Assembly: GCA_963767285.1 (NCBI GenBank)
Contig: CAVYDJ010000003.1
Span: 461,476-525,475, forward strand
Source of the DNA: WHSW01 sp963767285
GTDB taxonomy: Bacteria > Actinomycetota > Thermoleophilia > Solirubrobacterales > 70-9
Direction of reading: 5' to 3'
Length of the DNA: 64,000 nucleotides
This document shows positions 43,018-51,285 of this stretch, piece by piece. Numbering within the stretch: position 1 is the first letter of the stretch; every line of letters starts with the position of its first letter. The position numbers and the translations under genes are program-made. Below the pieces are notes generated by a model that saw only the letters and a program-made list of their open reading frames with translations, made no database searches and was not told where the DNA came from.

Positions 43018-43026
43018 CCTGCGCTC

Positions 43027-44073
43027 ATGTCGAGCTTGCGCCAGCGGTTCGAGGCCGGGACCGTCCGGGCCTTGTCGGCGCTGCCGCGCCCGGTGGCCCG
43101 GGTTCTCGCCGGGCGCCCCATCCGGATCGAGGGCCAGGAGCTCGATCCGCTGATCCAGATCGCGGTCCGGCTCGAGCGGCTGAGCGGCGGCTTCGAGCCC
43201 GCTCCGGTCGACGAGGTGCGGGCGCTGCGGCGCCGTGATGCCGAGACGTTCCGGGGACCGGTGATCGAGGTCGCGCGAGTCAGCGAGCTGGAGATCCCGG
43301 GCCCGGCGGGGCCGATCGGCGCGCGGCTGTACGCGCCCGCGGGGCTGCCCGGCCCGGCGCCGCTGATCGTCTACTACCACGGCGGTGGCCACGTGATCTG
43401 CGACCTGGACACGCACGATCAGCCCTGTCGCTTCCTGGCAGCCGAGGTGCCGGCGCTGGTGTTGTCGGTCGACTACCGCCTCGGCCCCGAGCACCCGTTC
43501 CCGGCCGCCGTCGACGACTCGCTGGCCGCGTTTGAGTGGGCGGTCGCCGAGACGGCTTCGATCGGCGCCGATCCGGAGCGCGTCGCGGTCGCCGGCGACA
43601 GCGCCGGCGGGAACCTGGCGACCGTCGTCGCCCAGCTGGCAACCGCGGGCGACGGGCCGGCCCCGGCCTTCCAGGCGCTGATCTACCCCGTCACCGACTA
43701 CTCGAGCAAGCGCCCGTCCTACGCCACCTTCGCCGAGGGCTTCTTCCTCACCCGGACCGAGATGGACTGGTTTCGCGACAACTACTTCGCCGACCCGGCC
43801 GATCGCACGGATCCACGCGCCTCGCCGATCCTGGCGTTCGACCTCGCCGGCCAGCCGCCCGCGCACGTCGTCACCGCGGGCTTCGACCCGCTGCGCGACG
43901 AGGGCGAGGACTACGCGGCGGCGCTGCGCGACGCGGGCGTCGCGGTGACGCTGAAGCGCGAACCCGACCTGGTGCACGGCTTCATCAACGCGGTCGGCCT
44001 CGGCGGGCGCTCGCGCGAGGCGGTGGGCGAGATCGCGGCGGCGATCCGGACCGGCCTGCTCGCGCCGGCCTAG
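43027..44073 (+). CDS. Alpha/beta hydrolase, hormone-sensitive lipase-like esterase
   Basis: The protein has 348 residues. The oxyanion-hole motif is YYHGGGHV and the nucleophile elbow is AVAGDSAGGNLAT. The acid is probably in GFDPLRDEGEDYAAAL, and the His in DLVHGFIN. These are the motifs of the HSL family (HGGG, GDSAGG). It hydrolyses short to medium acyl esters, and the true substrate is unknown. No signal peptide, so it is cytoplasmic. Starts 9 bp after the protease stop. Confidence 0.93.
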   Translation: MSSLRQRFEAGTVRALSALPRPVARVLAGRPIRIEGQELDPLIQIAVRLERLSGGFEPAPVDEVRALRRRDAETFRGPVIEVARVSELEIPGPAGPIGARLYAPAGLPGPAPLIVYYHGGGHVICDLDTHDQPCRFLAAEVPALVLSVDYRLGPEHPFPAAVDDSLAAFEWAVAETASIGADPERVAVAGDSAGGNLATVVAQLATAGDGPAPAFQALIYPVTDYSSKRPSYATFAEGFFLTRTEMDWFRDNYFADPADRTDPRASPILAFDLAGQPPAHVVTAGFDPLRDEGEDYAAALRDAGVAVTLKREPDLVHGFINAVGLGGRSREAVGEIAAAIRTGLLAPA

Positions 44074-44249
44074 CGACGCGCGCGGGCGCTGATCTTGTAG
44101 TCCGCGCCGATGCGTCCACCGCGGGTCAGCACGCCGGCGTGCCAGATCCCCGGGGCGTCTGGACCATGGGTGAGCTAGGAAGAGACGACGGTCATCAGCC
44201 TGCGTTCTCGACACAAGCGGCTCCTGTCAGCCGCGTGAGCCTTCATGAC

Positions 44250-44266
44250 GTGGGTAAACTACCCAC
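44250..44266. promoter_or_regulatory. Perfect palindrome at the start of the toxin-antitoxin-like pair
   Basis: GTGGGTAAACTACCCAC: two perfect 7-bp arms (GTGGGTA and TACCCAC) around AAC, 1 bp before the ATG of the first gene of the pair. This placement is typical for autoregulatory operators bound by antitoxins. The upstream 175 bp (44074-44249) hold no gene; near 44070-44170 on the minus strand there is a possible 3' gene remnant. Confidence 0.6.
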
Positions 44267-44267
44267 T

Positions 44268-44744
44268 ATGGCCTCCGTGGTAAAGCGACCGACCGGATGG
44301 GAGATCCGCGAGTCGATAACCACCGAGCGCGGACCGCGGAGCCGCACGCTGGCCACCTTCAAGGGCCTGAACAAGGCGACCATCGAGCACGCCCGCGCCC
44401 GCGCGTCGAAGGGGCTCGATCACGATGACGTCGTCAGAGCGGCCCTCCGCGCGGGCGCTCCGGTTGAACCGGAGGCCGCAGACGCCCACGCCCAGGCCCT
44501 GATCCGGGAGCTCGAGAGCGGCGCTGCCCCGCGGCCCGGGCTCCGCCGTCTCCTCGCCGGCTACCTCCGTGACGAGCCGAGACCCACCGCCGCAGCCGAG
44601 GCGGCGTCCGCCTGGCTCGGAAGCTCGGCGGCCGAACGCGGCGCGGCGCTCGTCGACCTCCTGCTCCTCGCCGACGCGATCCCGGTCGCACGCCGGCCTC
44701 CCGAGCTCGCGTTTCCGGGATTCAGGAGAGAGAGTGACCGATGA
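44268..44744 (+). CDS. Putative antitoxin / small regulatory protein preceding a nucleotidyltransferase
   Basis: The protein has 158 residues from ATG 44268 (MASVVKRPTGWEIRESI). The N-terminal third has beta-type sequence with basic residues (SITTERGPRSRTLATFKGLN), followed by helices (ATIEHARARASKGLDHDDVVRAAL). A linker and a second helical part (ERGAALVDLLLLADAI) follow. The gene overlaps the start of the nucleotidyltransferase gene by four bases, and a perfect palindrome lies directly upstream. The layout points to an antitoxin that represses its own operon, but there is no clear match to AbiEi, so function is inferred from context. Confidence 0.6.
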   Translation: MASVVKRPTGWEIRESITTERGPRSRTLATFKGLNKATIEHARARASKGLDHDDVVRAALRAGAPVEPEAADAHAQALIRELESGAAPRPGLRRLLAGYLRDEPRPTAAAEAASAWLGSSAAERGAALVDLLLLADAIPVARRPPELAFPGFRRESDR

Positions 44745-45307
44745 CCGAGCTCTCCCTGCCCGGGAAGGTGACCGCGATCGATGAGGCCCTTGACGGCGGG
44801 TCGATCGCTCACGCCTTTGGTGGTGCGCTCGCGCTCGCCTACTACGCCGAGCCGCGGGCGACGATCGACGTCGACGTCAACGTGTTCGTCGCGCCCGATC
44901 TCCATCCGAGCGTGTCGGCGGCGCTCTCACCGCTCGGGGTGGACCCCGAAACGGATGAAGCCGCGCTCAGCCGCGACGGGCAGTGCAGGATCTGGTGGGG
45001 CCGGACGCCGATCGACCTCTTCTACGCCTATGACGAGCTCCACGAGCAGATGGCGCGGCATACCCGCCGCGCCCCGTTTGGCGACGGCGAGATCCCGATC
45101 CTGTCGCCCGAGCACCTGCTCATCTGCAAGGTGGTGTTCGACCGTGCCAAGGACTGGATCGACATCGAGCAGATGCTGATTGGGGTCGACCATCTCGATG
45201 TTGGGCAGATTGAACGTGACCTCGCTCGCCTCATCGGCGAGGCTGACCCGCGAGCGGATCGCTTCGCGGAGCTGGCCGTTGAGCTGCGGGGCGACGAGGA
45301 TGGATGA
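44741..45307 (+). CDS. Nucleotidyltransferase (MNT/AbiEii-like fold), likely toxin of a type IV-like pair
   Basis: The protein has 188 residues. AHAFGGALALAYYAEPRATIDVDVNVFV is the nucleotidyltransferase core with G[G]AL...Y and DVDVN as metal-binding Asp residues. PIDLFYAYDELHE and ILSPEHLLICKVVFDRAKDWIDIEQML match small nucleotidyltransferases next to antitoxins. It overlaps the upstream gene by four bases, so both are co-translated. The second half is overlapped in antisense by the minus-strand frame 44927-45901. Confidence 0.75.
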   Translation: MTELSLPGKVTAIDEALDGGSIAHAFGGALALAYYAEPRATIDVDVNVFVAPDLHPSVSAALSPLGVDPETDEAALSRDGQCRIWWGRTPIDLFYAYDELHEQMARHTRRAPFGDGEIPILSPEHLLICKVVFDRAKDWIDIEQMLIGVDHLDVGQIERDLARLIGEADPRADRFAELAVELRGDEDG

Positions 45308-45901
45308 CCGCGCGCTGGTCGGGTTCAGCTCTCGGTCGCGTCGAAGATCCTCCACGTCGGCGAGGTCGCGGTGGCTCGCTCGCACGAGCTTCATCGCCCG
45401 TAGGTGGCGGCGGCTGCAGACGGCGACCGAGATGCCGAACAATTCCATCTCGACCGCCTCGCCCGACACGTCGCCGTAGCTCGGAACGCCGGGCAGGCGC
45501 TGCACGACGTCGAGGCCCCCGTGCGCCGTCTCGAGCGTCAGGTTGGCTCCCGTTGACAATGCGGTGCGCTCCTCGGGACCGAATCCGCGGCCGGGGCTGG
45601 CGGCGAGTCGCGCGTCAAGGGTGACGAGCACTTTGCCCAACCGGCGAAGATTTTCCGGGTCGGGAGCCGGAACCACATCGACGTCCTCCGTGGCGCGCAC
45701 CGGGCCGTGCGCCGCCAGCGCGGTCGCCCCGATCAGGACGTAGTCCACTCCGCCGTCATCCAACGCGCGAAACAGCCCAGTGATGCAAGCCGTCGCAACC
45801 GTGCGCGGCGCGGTTCGGCGACGGTTTGATCCTCGGTGTCGGAGCGGCTTTCCACAACGCCTCAGATGCTTCGGCGACCTACGGCGGGGGTGGATCGACA
45901 C
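44927..45901 (-). CDS. Nucleotidyltransferase-like ORF, ends uncertain, partly antisense to the previous gene
   Basis: The convincing part is about 45320-45790: GLFRALDDGGVDYVLIGATALAAHGPVRATEDVDVVPAPDPENLRRL, a nucleotidyltransferase fold with DVDVV, then SVAVCSRRHLRAMKLVRASHRDLADVEDL, the usual end of such proteins. The N-terminal ~40 residues from GTG 45901 are Arg-rich and unlike a protein, and there is no start near the domain. The last ~125 residues run antisense to the plus-strand nucleotidyltransferase. It may be a decayed or readthrough gene whose stop was lost. Confidence 0.45.
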   Translation of the reverse strand: MSIHPRRRSPKHLRRCGKPLRHRGSNRRRTAPRTVATACITGLFRALDDGGVDYVLIGATALAAHGPVRATEDVDVVPAPDPENLRRLGKVLVTLDARLAASPGRGFGPEERTALSTGANLTLETAHGGLDVVQRLPGVPSYGDVSGEAVEMELFGISVAVCSRRHLRAMKLVRASHRDLADVEDLRRDRELNPTSARSSILVAPQLNGQLREAIRSRVSLADEASEVTFNLPNIEMVDPNQHLLDVDPVLGTVEHHLADEQVLGRQDRDLAVAKRGAAGMPRHLLVELVIGVEEVDRRPAPPDPALPVAAERGFIRFGVHPER

Positions 45902-45941
45902 GCGAAGCGCACAGCCGCGCAGCCGCTAGTCTGAGCACCGC

Positions 45942-46014
45942 GCCCGGGTAGCTCAGTTGGTAGAGCACCTCCATGGTAAGGAGGGGGTCAGGGGTTCGAG
46001 TCCCCTCCCGGGCT
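45942..46014 (+). tRNA. tRNA-Thr (GGT anticodon)
   Basis: A full cloverleaf can be drawn: acceptor GCCCGGG with CCCGGGC, D arm GCTC..GAGC, anticodon stem CCTCC with GGAGG around loop ATGGTAA (anticodon GGT), and T arm AGGGG-TTCGAGT-CCCCT. It has 73 nt with U as discriminator and no encoded CCA. It ends 3 bp before the stop of the convergent ABC exporter gene. Confidence 0.96.
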
Positions 46015-46017
46015 TCG

Positions 46018-47679
46018 CTACGAGGTGGGGGTGGGGGCTCGCTCGATGTTTCCGTCGCGCAGCCGGACGATGCGATCCATGGACTCGGCGACCTCGGGGT
46101 CGTGGGTCACGACCAGGATCGCCGGGTTGTGGGGCAGGGAGGCGAGGTTGGCCATCAGCTCCTCGATCGTGCTCCGGTCGAGATAGGTCGAAGGCTCGTC
46201 GAGAACGAGGAACGGGGGCTCATGGAGCAGGGCACGCGCGATCGCAAGGCGCTGGCGCTGCCCTCCCGAGAGCCGGACGCCCTCGTCACCGACCTCGGTG
46301 TCGAGGCCATCCGGCAGGATCTCCACGAAGCCCGCCACGGCCGATCGCGCAGCCAGGATCGCCTCCTGCTCGCTGGTCGCGCCCCGGCCATAGGCGACGT
46401 TCTCGCGCACCGTGCCGGAGAACACGATCGGATCCTGCGGTGCGATCCCGATCGAGTGGCGGAGGTGTCCCAGATCGAGCTCGTCGTAGGGGACCCCGTC
46501 CGCCGTCAGGTGTCCCGCCGACGGGCGGTAGAGGCCGGCGATCAGGCTGACGACGGTGCTCTTTCCCGCGCCGCTCGGGCCGACGATCGCGACCCGCTCG
46601 CCGGGCTCGATCCGCAAATCGATCTGGCTGACGACCATTCGCTCCGCGTCGTATCCGAAGCTGACGCCCGCTAGTGCGATCTCGCCCCGGAAGTCGAGTC
46701 GCCGCGTCCCGCGATAGGGCTCAGGGGTGTCGTCCGCGAGCAGCTCCTCGAGTCGCTCCAGCGACGCGACGCCGATTGTGAGTCCGTCCAGCGCCGGCGC
46801 CAGCTCCGCGAGCTGGCGAAGGATCAGGGCGACGAAGGCGTAGAAGGCGATCAGGTTTCCGAGGCTGAGGGTGCCGCGTGCGACCGCGATGCCGCCGACC
46901 GCGAGCACGACGACCGCCGCCATCGCCGCGATCGACCCCTGGACCGCGGTGTGGGTGGCGCGCGCCCTGCCGATCTCGCGCCCGCGGGTCGCGAGGTCCT
47001 CGATGTCGTGGCGACGTCGTTCGATGTCCCAGGTCTCGGCTCCCTCCGACTTCATCAGCGTCACGTTGCGAAGCCCCCAGTTGACGCCGCGGCTGAACCG
47101 GCTGAACGACTCCCGCCACCGGACCGCGAGCAGGCGGACGCGGCGGCCGAACACCTGAGCCAGCACCACCATCACCGGGACGGTCACGATTAGGGCCGCG
47201 AAGGCAAGCGGGGCGATAACCAGCGCTGCGATTGCCAGCGCGACGATCACGATCGCGGCGGGAAGGGCCGGGTTGGCGAGCCTGTCCAGCATGAACTCGA
47301 CCCGGTCGGTGTCGTTGACGATCTGCGAGTGCAGCGCGCCCGTGTCCTCGCGGTCGTGCCACGACCGTGGCATCCGGTAGACGTGGGCGATGACCCGGCC
47401 ACGCAGGGCCGCCACCGCGTCGCGCGACGCGTTGACCGCGATTCGCCGGGCCACGAGCGAGGCCCCCGCGCCGGCGAGATAAAGGATCAGCATCACCGCG
47501 CTCGCGATCACGATCGCTCGTTCGTCGCGATCGGGGATGTAGTCGTCGAAGACCCGGGCGACGACTAGGCCGATCGGCAGGAAGAGGATTGCCTCGATCG
47601 CCGCGGTGACCACGGCGAGGGCAAACAGGCGCCGGCCGTCCGCGAACAGGCCCCAGATGCGCCGGATGTCAGCGGTCAT
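46018..47679 (-). CDS. ABC exporter, fused membrane and ATP-binding domains
   Basis: The protein has 553 residues. The N-terminal six-helix transmembrane domain (starting LFALAVVTAAIEAILFLPIGLVVA) runs to about residue 290. The NBD has Walker A VGPSGAGKSTVV, the Q-loop IAPQDPIVF, signature RLSGGQRQRLAIARALL and Walker B FLVLDEPS, with VVTHD as H-loop. The MsbA/LmrA-like half-transporter probably works as a homodimer. No partner gene is near. Lasso peptides are usually exported by this type, but it lies 41 kb away from the lasso genes, so a link is only speculative. Confidence 0.92.
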   Translation of the reverse strand: MTADIRRIWGLFADGRRLFALAVVTAAIEAILFLPIGLVVARVFDDYIPDRDERAIVIASAVMLILYLAGAGASLVARRIAVNASRDAVAALRGRVIAHVYRMPRSWHDREDTGALHSQIVNDTDRVEFMLDRLANPALPAAIVIVALAIAALVIAPLAFAALIVTVPVMVVLAQVFGRRVRLLAVRWRESFSRFSRGVNWGLRNVTLMKSEGAETWDIERRRHDIEDLATRGREIGRARATHTAVQGSIAAMAAVVVLAVGGIAVARGTLSLGNLIAFYAFVALILRQLAELAPALDGLTIGVASLERLEELLADDTPEPYRGTRRLDFRGEIALAGVSFGYDAERMVVSQIDLRIEPGERVAIVGPSGAGKSTVVSLIAGLYRPSAGHLTADGVPYDELDLGHLRHSIGIAPQDPIVFSGTVRENVAYGRGATSEQEAILAARSAVAGFVEILPDGLDTEVGDEGVRLSGGQRQRLAIARALLHEPPFLVLDEPSTYLDRSTIEELMANLASLPHNPAILVVTHDPEVAESMDRIVRLRDGNIERAPTPTS

Positions 47680-47797
47680 GGCGGCGCTCCTCCATGCCCA
47701 ACCCTATTTCCTCCTGACGGCACGTGCCGCACACAGCCCTCGACAGGGCGCCGTCATCGGGGTAGTGTCTTCCCAAGTGGCCACGGAGGGCGGACAC

Positions 47798-49513
47798 GTG
47801 CGGGGTACCCCCTCGATCCATCTGAGCAGGCGCGATCTGCTTCGCTCCGGCGCCGTCGCGGCCGGGGCGCTGACGTTCGGCCCGGGGTGGCTGCGCTCGG
47901 CGCTGGCGGCGCCGGCCGTCGCCGGCCCCTCCCCCTACGGCCCCCTCGGGCCCCCGGACGCCAACAACCTGATGCTCCCGCCCGGATTCACCTCGCGAGT
48001 CGTCTCCCGCGGCCGCTTGCCGGTCGCCGGCACCGCCTACGAGATGAGCGTCGCCCCCGACGGCCAGGCCACCTACCGAACGGCCGACGGCGGCTGGATC
48101 CTGACCACCAACTCGGAAGCGCCGGCGGCGTCCGGGGGCGGCGCCTCCGCGACCCGCTTTGCGGCCGATGGTTCGATCGTCGCCGCTTATCGAATCCTCG
48201 GCAATACGAACTCCAACTGCGCCGGCGGGCCGACGCAGTGGGGAACGTGGCTGTCGGGCGAGGAGCACGACGCCGGGATGGTCTGGGAGTGCGACCCGGC
48301 GGGCGTGCTCGCCGCCGAGCCGCGGCCGGCCCTCGGCGTGTTCGGGCACGAGGCTGTGACCGTGGACCCGGTCGGCCAGCGCCTCTATCTGACCGAGGAC
48401 CGCGCGGACGGCGGCTTTTACCGCTTCACTCCAACGGCCTTCCCCGACCTCGCCACCGGCCTGCTCGAGGTCGCTGTCGTCGACCTCGGCGGCGCTGTCA
48501 CCTGGCAGCAGGTGCCCGACCCGACCGTGGCTCAGACCGGGATCCCGACGCGACAGCAGGTAGCGGCGATGACCAAGTTCAACGGCAGCGAGGGGATCTG
48601 GTACGCGCGCGATATCTGCTACTTCACGACCAAGGGCGACAAGAAGGTCTGGGCCTACGACACGCGCCGCCAGACGATCGAGGTCATCTTCGACCGCGCC
48701 CTGGACGGGGGCTCCTCGCTGGACGCGGTCGACAACGTTACGGTCACCGCGTTCGGCGACATCTACGTCTGCGAGGACGGGGGCAACATGGAGATCGGGC
48801 TGATCACCTCCGAGCGCACGATCTCGCCGTTCCTGCAGTTCGTCGGCCCCGACCACAATGACTCGGAGGTCTGCGGCGTTGTCTTCGACCCCTCGGGCAC
48901 GCGCATGTACTGCACCTCCCAGCGCGCGTTCCCGCCCCTCGTGGGCACGGCAGGGGGCGCGGTGTACGAGGTCACCGGGCCGTTCCGCCTCCCACCGGAA
49001 GGCGTTCACGCCGACTTCGTCTTCGGGCCGCCGGCCGGCGAGGCACGCCCGAGCGGCCCGCTCAATCCGGGGCCGCCCGTGTCAAGCCCCGACCCGGGTC
49101 CCGACAACACCCTGCCCGCTCCCGGCCCCGACACGATGCTGCCGAAGGCGACGCTGAAGGCAAAACAGAAGGTCCGCCGCAAGACGTTCCTGCGCGACGG
49201 CTTCAACATCGACGTCACGGTCGACGAACCGGCGACGGTCGCTGTCATCCACGACACCCACGCGCTTGCGCGGTTGCCGAGCGACGACGGCTCATTCCCG
49301 CGGCCGAAGACCGTCGTGTTCGACCGCGAGACGGCGGTGGTCCAACGGGCCGGGGACACCGTGCGCATCAACCTGCGCCCCGGCAAGCAGGCGGTGCGCA
49401 AGCTGAACAACCACGACGGCGCGGTCGCGAGCCGGCTGCTGGTCTCGGTGGTCGACACCAACGGCAACGAGCAGGTCTCGACCGCGAAGGTGAGGATCGG
49501 GCCCGACAGGTAG
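47798..49513 (+). CDS. PhoX-like secreted protein (Tat signal), alkaline-phosphatase-related
   Basis: The start is GTG 47798 (MRGTPSIHLSRRDLLRSG), because GGAGG is placed 8 nt before it; GTG 47777 is the alternative. SRRDLLRSGAVAAGALTFG is a twin-arginine signal. The mature part resembles PhoX/DUF839 proteins: GGWILTTNSEA, GTWLSGEEHDAGMVWECDP, FGHEAVTVDP, LYLTEDRADGGFYRF and GSEGIWYARDICYFTTKGDKKVW, which supply the Glu/Asp and Asn ligands for the Ca/Fe cluster. A Pro-rich linker (GPDNTLPAPGPDT) leads to a C-terminal beta domain. It may scavenge phosphate outside the cell. Confidence 0.82.
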   Translation: MRGTPSIHLSRRDLLRSGAVAAGALTFGPGWLRSALAAPAVAGPSPYGPLGPPDANNLMLPPGFTSRVVSRGRLPVAGTAYEMSVAPDGQATYRTADGGWILTTNSEAPAASGGGASATRFAADGSIVAAYRILGNTNSNCAGGPTQWGTWLSGEEHDAGMVWECDPAGVLAAEPRPALGVFGHEAVTVDPVGQRLYLTEDRADGGFYRFTPTAFPDLATGLLEVAVVDLGGAVTWQQVPDPTVAQTGIPTRQQVAAMTKFNGSEGIWYARDICYFTTKGDKKVWAYDTRRQTIEVIFDRALDGGSSLDAVDNVTVTAFGDIYVCEDGGNMEIGLITSERTISPFLQFVGPDHNDSEVCGVVFDPSGTRMYCTSQRAFPPLVGTAGGAVYEVTGPFRLPPEGVHADFVFGPPAGEARPSGPLNPGPPVSSPDPGPDNTLPAPGPDTMLPKATLKAKQKVRRKTFLRDGFNIDVTVDEPATVAVIHDTHALARLPSDDGSFPRPKTVVFDRETAVVQRAGDTVRINLRPGKQAVRKLNNHDGAVASRLLVSVVDTNGNEQVSTAKVRIGPDR

Positions 49514-49551
49514 GCAAGGCCCCCCGCCGCGTCGCGCTACCGTGACGGTTA

Positions 49552-51231
49552 ATGCGTCGGCTCTGTTGCCTGGCCTGCTCGATCGCGATTACGGCCCCCG
49601 CGGGTGCTGAAGCCGCAACAAGCATGATCCCGATCGGCACGTACGAGACGCCGGTATACATCACTTCGGATCCCGACGACCCCCGGCGCCTATTCGTCGT
49701 CGAGCAAGGTGGCAGGATTCTGCTAGTCACCGATTCGGACACGAGCACGTTTCTTGATCTCACCGACGTCGTGCGGGTTGGCCAGGAGCAGGGCCTGTTG
49801 TCGGTGGCGTTCCCCCCGGACTTCGCTGGGAGCGACCTGTTCTACGTCGTATACACAGGCCGGGACGGAGGTGCTCTCCATCTGGACGAGCTTCGGGCGT
49901 CCGGGGGCACCGTGGATCCGTCCTCGCGTCGGCCGCTGATGACGATCGACCATTCGCAGCATCCCACTCACTACGGGGGACAGCTTCAGTTCGGGCCCGA
50001 CGGATTGCTCTATCTGTCGACCGGCGACGGTGGCGGTCAGGGCGATCCGCTTGAGTCAGGTCAGGATCTCACCTCGTTACTCGGGAAGCTCCTGCGCATC
50101 GATCCGAAACCCGAGGACGGTGCGCCGTACTCGATCCCGCCCGACAACCCGTTTGCCGACTCCGATCATGATCCCCCGGGTGGCGCCCGGGACGAGATCT
50201 GGGCGTACGGGTTCCGTAACCCCTGGAAGTTCTCGTTCGATCGCCTCACTGGCGCGTTGCTGATCGGTGACGTTGGCCAGGGCGGCTGGGAGGAGCTCGA
50301 CTACGCACCGCAGTCCTGGGGCGGCGGGCGGGGCGCAAACTTCGGATGGGACTGTCGGGAGGGGATGCACGATCACGAGCTCACCGGGTGTCCTCTGGGA
50401 CCCTTTACGGATCCTGCGTTCGAGTACGGGCACACAGGGGGCAACTGCTCGATCACCGGCGGCTATGTCGTCCGCGATCCGAGCCTTGCCGACCTCTACG
50501 GCCGGTACGTATACGCGGACTATTGCGTCGGGCAACTCCGGTCGTTGGTGCCCGGTCTCCCGCTCGCGACCGACGACCGGCCGGAGGGGCTGCCGGTGCC
50601 CAATGCGTCGAGCTTCGGCGAGGATGCCTGCGGCCGGATTTATGCGGTGTCTCTCGGATCCCCTGCCGGCACCATATTCCGGCTCGGTGACATGGCCGGA
50701 GACGCATGCACCACGAAGACCGCGACCGTTGACGTCGCGGGCGACGGGGCTGGTCGAGTCACTGGGGTCGGGATCGACTGCCCTGGTGACTGCTCCGAGG
50801 CCGCCTATGTGCCGAAGCTGATCGAGCTGCAGGCGATCCCGACTCCAGGCTCTCGCTTCGTGGGTTGGTCCGGGGCCTGCTCCGGGACGGGCTTGTGTCC
50901 GCTCAGCCTCACGGCTGACACGGGCGCTACTGCGACGTTCGGACGAACCATTGCCACGACCCTGTCGCTCTCCGCCCGCTCGAAGCGGGCGCGCCGCGGG
51001 AAGCGGGTCGCGATCGAGGCAGCGGTCGCGGAGTGCCCGGATCGTGTTGGTGACCCGGTGGAAGTGCTTCGGGACGACGTTGTCTCGAGACAGCTGATCC
51101 TGGGGCGCCGCTGCATCGCTCGTGCCAAGATCCTGGTCAGACGGACGACCTCGCTGAGCGCCGAGATCGCGGCGGACGGCAGGCACCTCGCTGCGACGGC
51201 GCGTCCAGTGACGATTACGGTGCAACGCTGA
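49552..51231 (+). CDS. Secreted PQQ-dependent sugar dehydrogenase-like protein
   Basis: The protein has 559 residues with an N-terminal signal (CCLACSIAITAPAGAEAA). The glucose/sorbosone dehydrogenase blocks are RRLFVVEQGGRILLV, QGLLSVAFPPDF, HYGGQLQFGPDGLLYLSTGDGG, DEIWAYGFRNPWKFSFD, LIGDVGQGGWEELDY and NFGWDCREG. They form a six-bladed propeller that oxidises sugars with PQQ. After residue ~380 there is a bacterial repeat-like Cys-rich module (RVTGVGIDCPGDCSEAYV-like, FVGWSGACSGTG) and a C-terminal beta domain. Codon choice is somewhat less GC-rich than in the neighbours. Confidence 0.85.
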   Translation: MRRLCCLACSIAITAPAGAEAATSMIPIGTYETPVYITSDPDDPRRLFVVEQGGRILLVTDSDTSTFLDLTDVVRVGQEQGLLSVAFPPDFAGSDLFYVVYTGRDGGALHLDELRASGGTVDPSSRRPLMTIDHSQHPTHYGGQLQFGPDGLLYLSTGDGGGQGDPLESGQDLTSLLGKLLRIDPKPEDGAPYSIPPDNPFADSDHDPPGGARDEIWAYGFRNPWKFSFDRLTGALLIGDVGQGGWEELDYAPQSWGGGRGANFGWDCREGMHDHELTGCPLGPFTDPAFEYGHTGGNCSITGGYVVRDPSLADLYGRYVYADYCVGQLRSLVPGLPLATDDRPEGLPVPNASSFGEDACGRIYAVSLGSPAGTIFRLGDMAGDACTTKTATVDVAGDGAGRVTGVGIDCPGDCSEAAYVPKLIELQAIPTPGSRFVGWSGACSGTGLCPLSLTADTGATATFGRTIATTLSLSARSKRARRGKRVAIEAAVAECPDRVGDPVEVLRDDVVSRQLILGRRCIARAKILVRRTTSLSAEIAADGRHLAATARPVTITVQR

Positions 51232-51285
51232 GGTTCGAGGGCGTGTCGGCGAGCCGGAGCCTCGGCACCCCGCGGGACCGGTCCG

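Noticed and set aside
40489..44214. 1241-residue minus-strand frame opposite GGDEF, protease and esterase genes
   Set aside because: Low-complexity Arg/Gly/Ala/Val sequence, while the plus strand shows clear GGDEF, HENGH and GDSAGG motifs.
45942..46014. tRNA-Thr as attachment site of an integrated element
   Set aside because: No integrase gene and no second copy of the tRNA 3' end were found in the window, so this stays unsupported.
46018..47679. ABC exporter as the lasso peptide transporter
   Set aside because: It is 41 kb away, next to a tRNA and with no lasso context; the type of transporter alone is not enough evidence.
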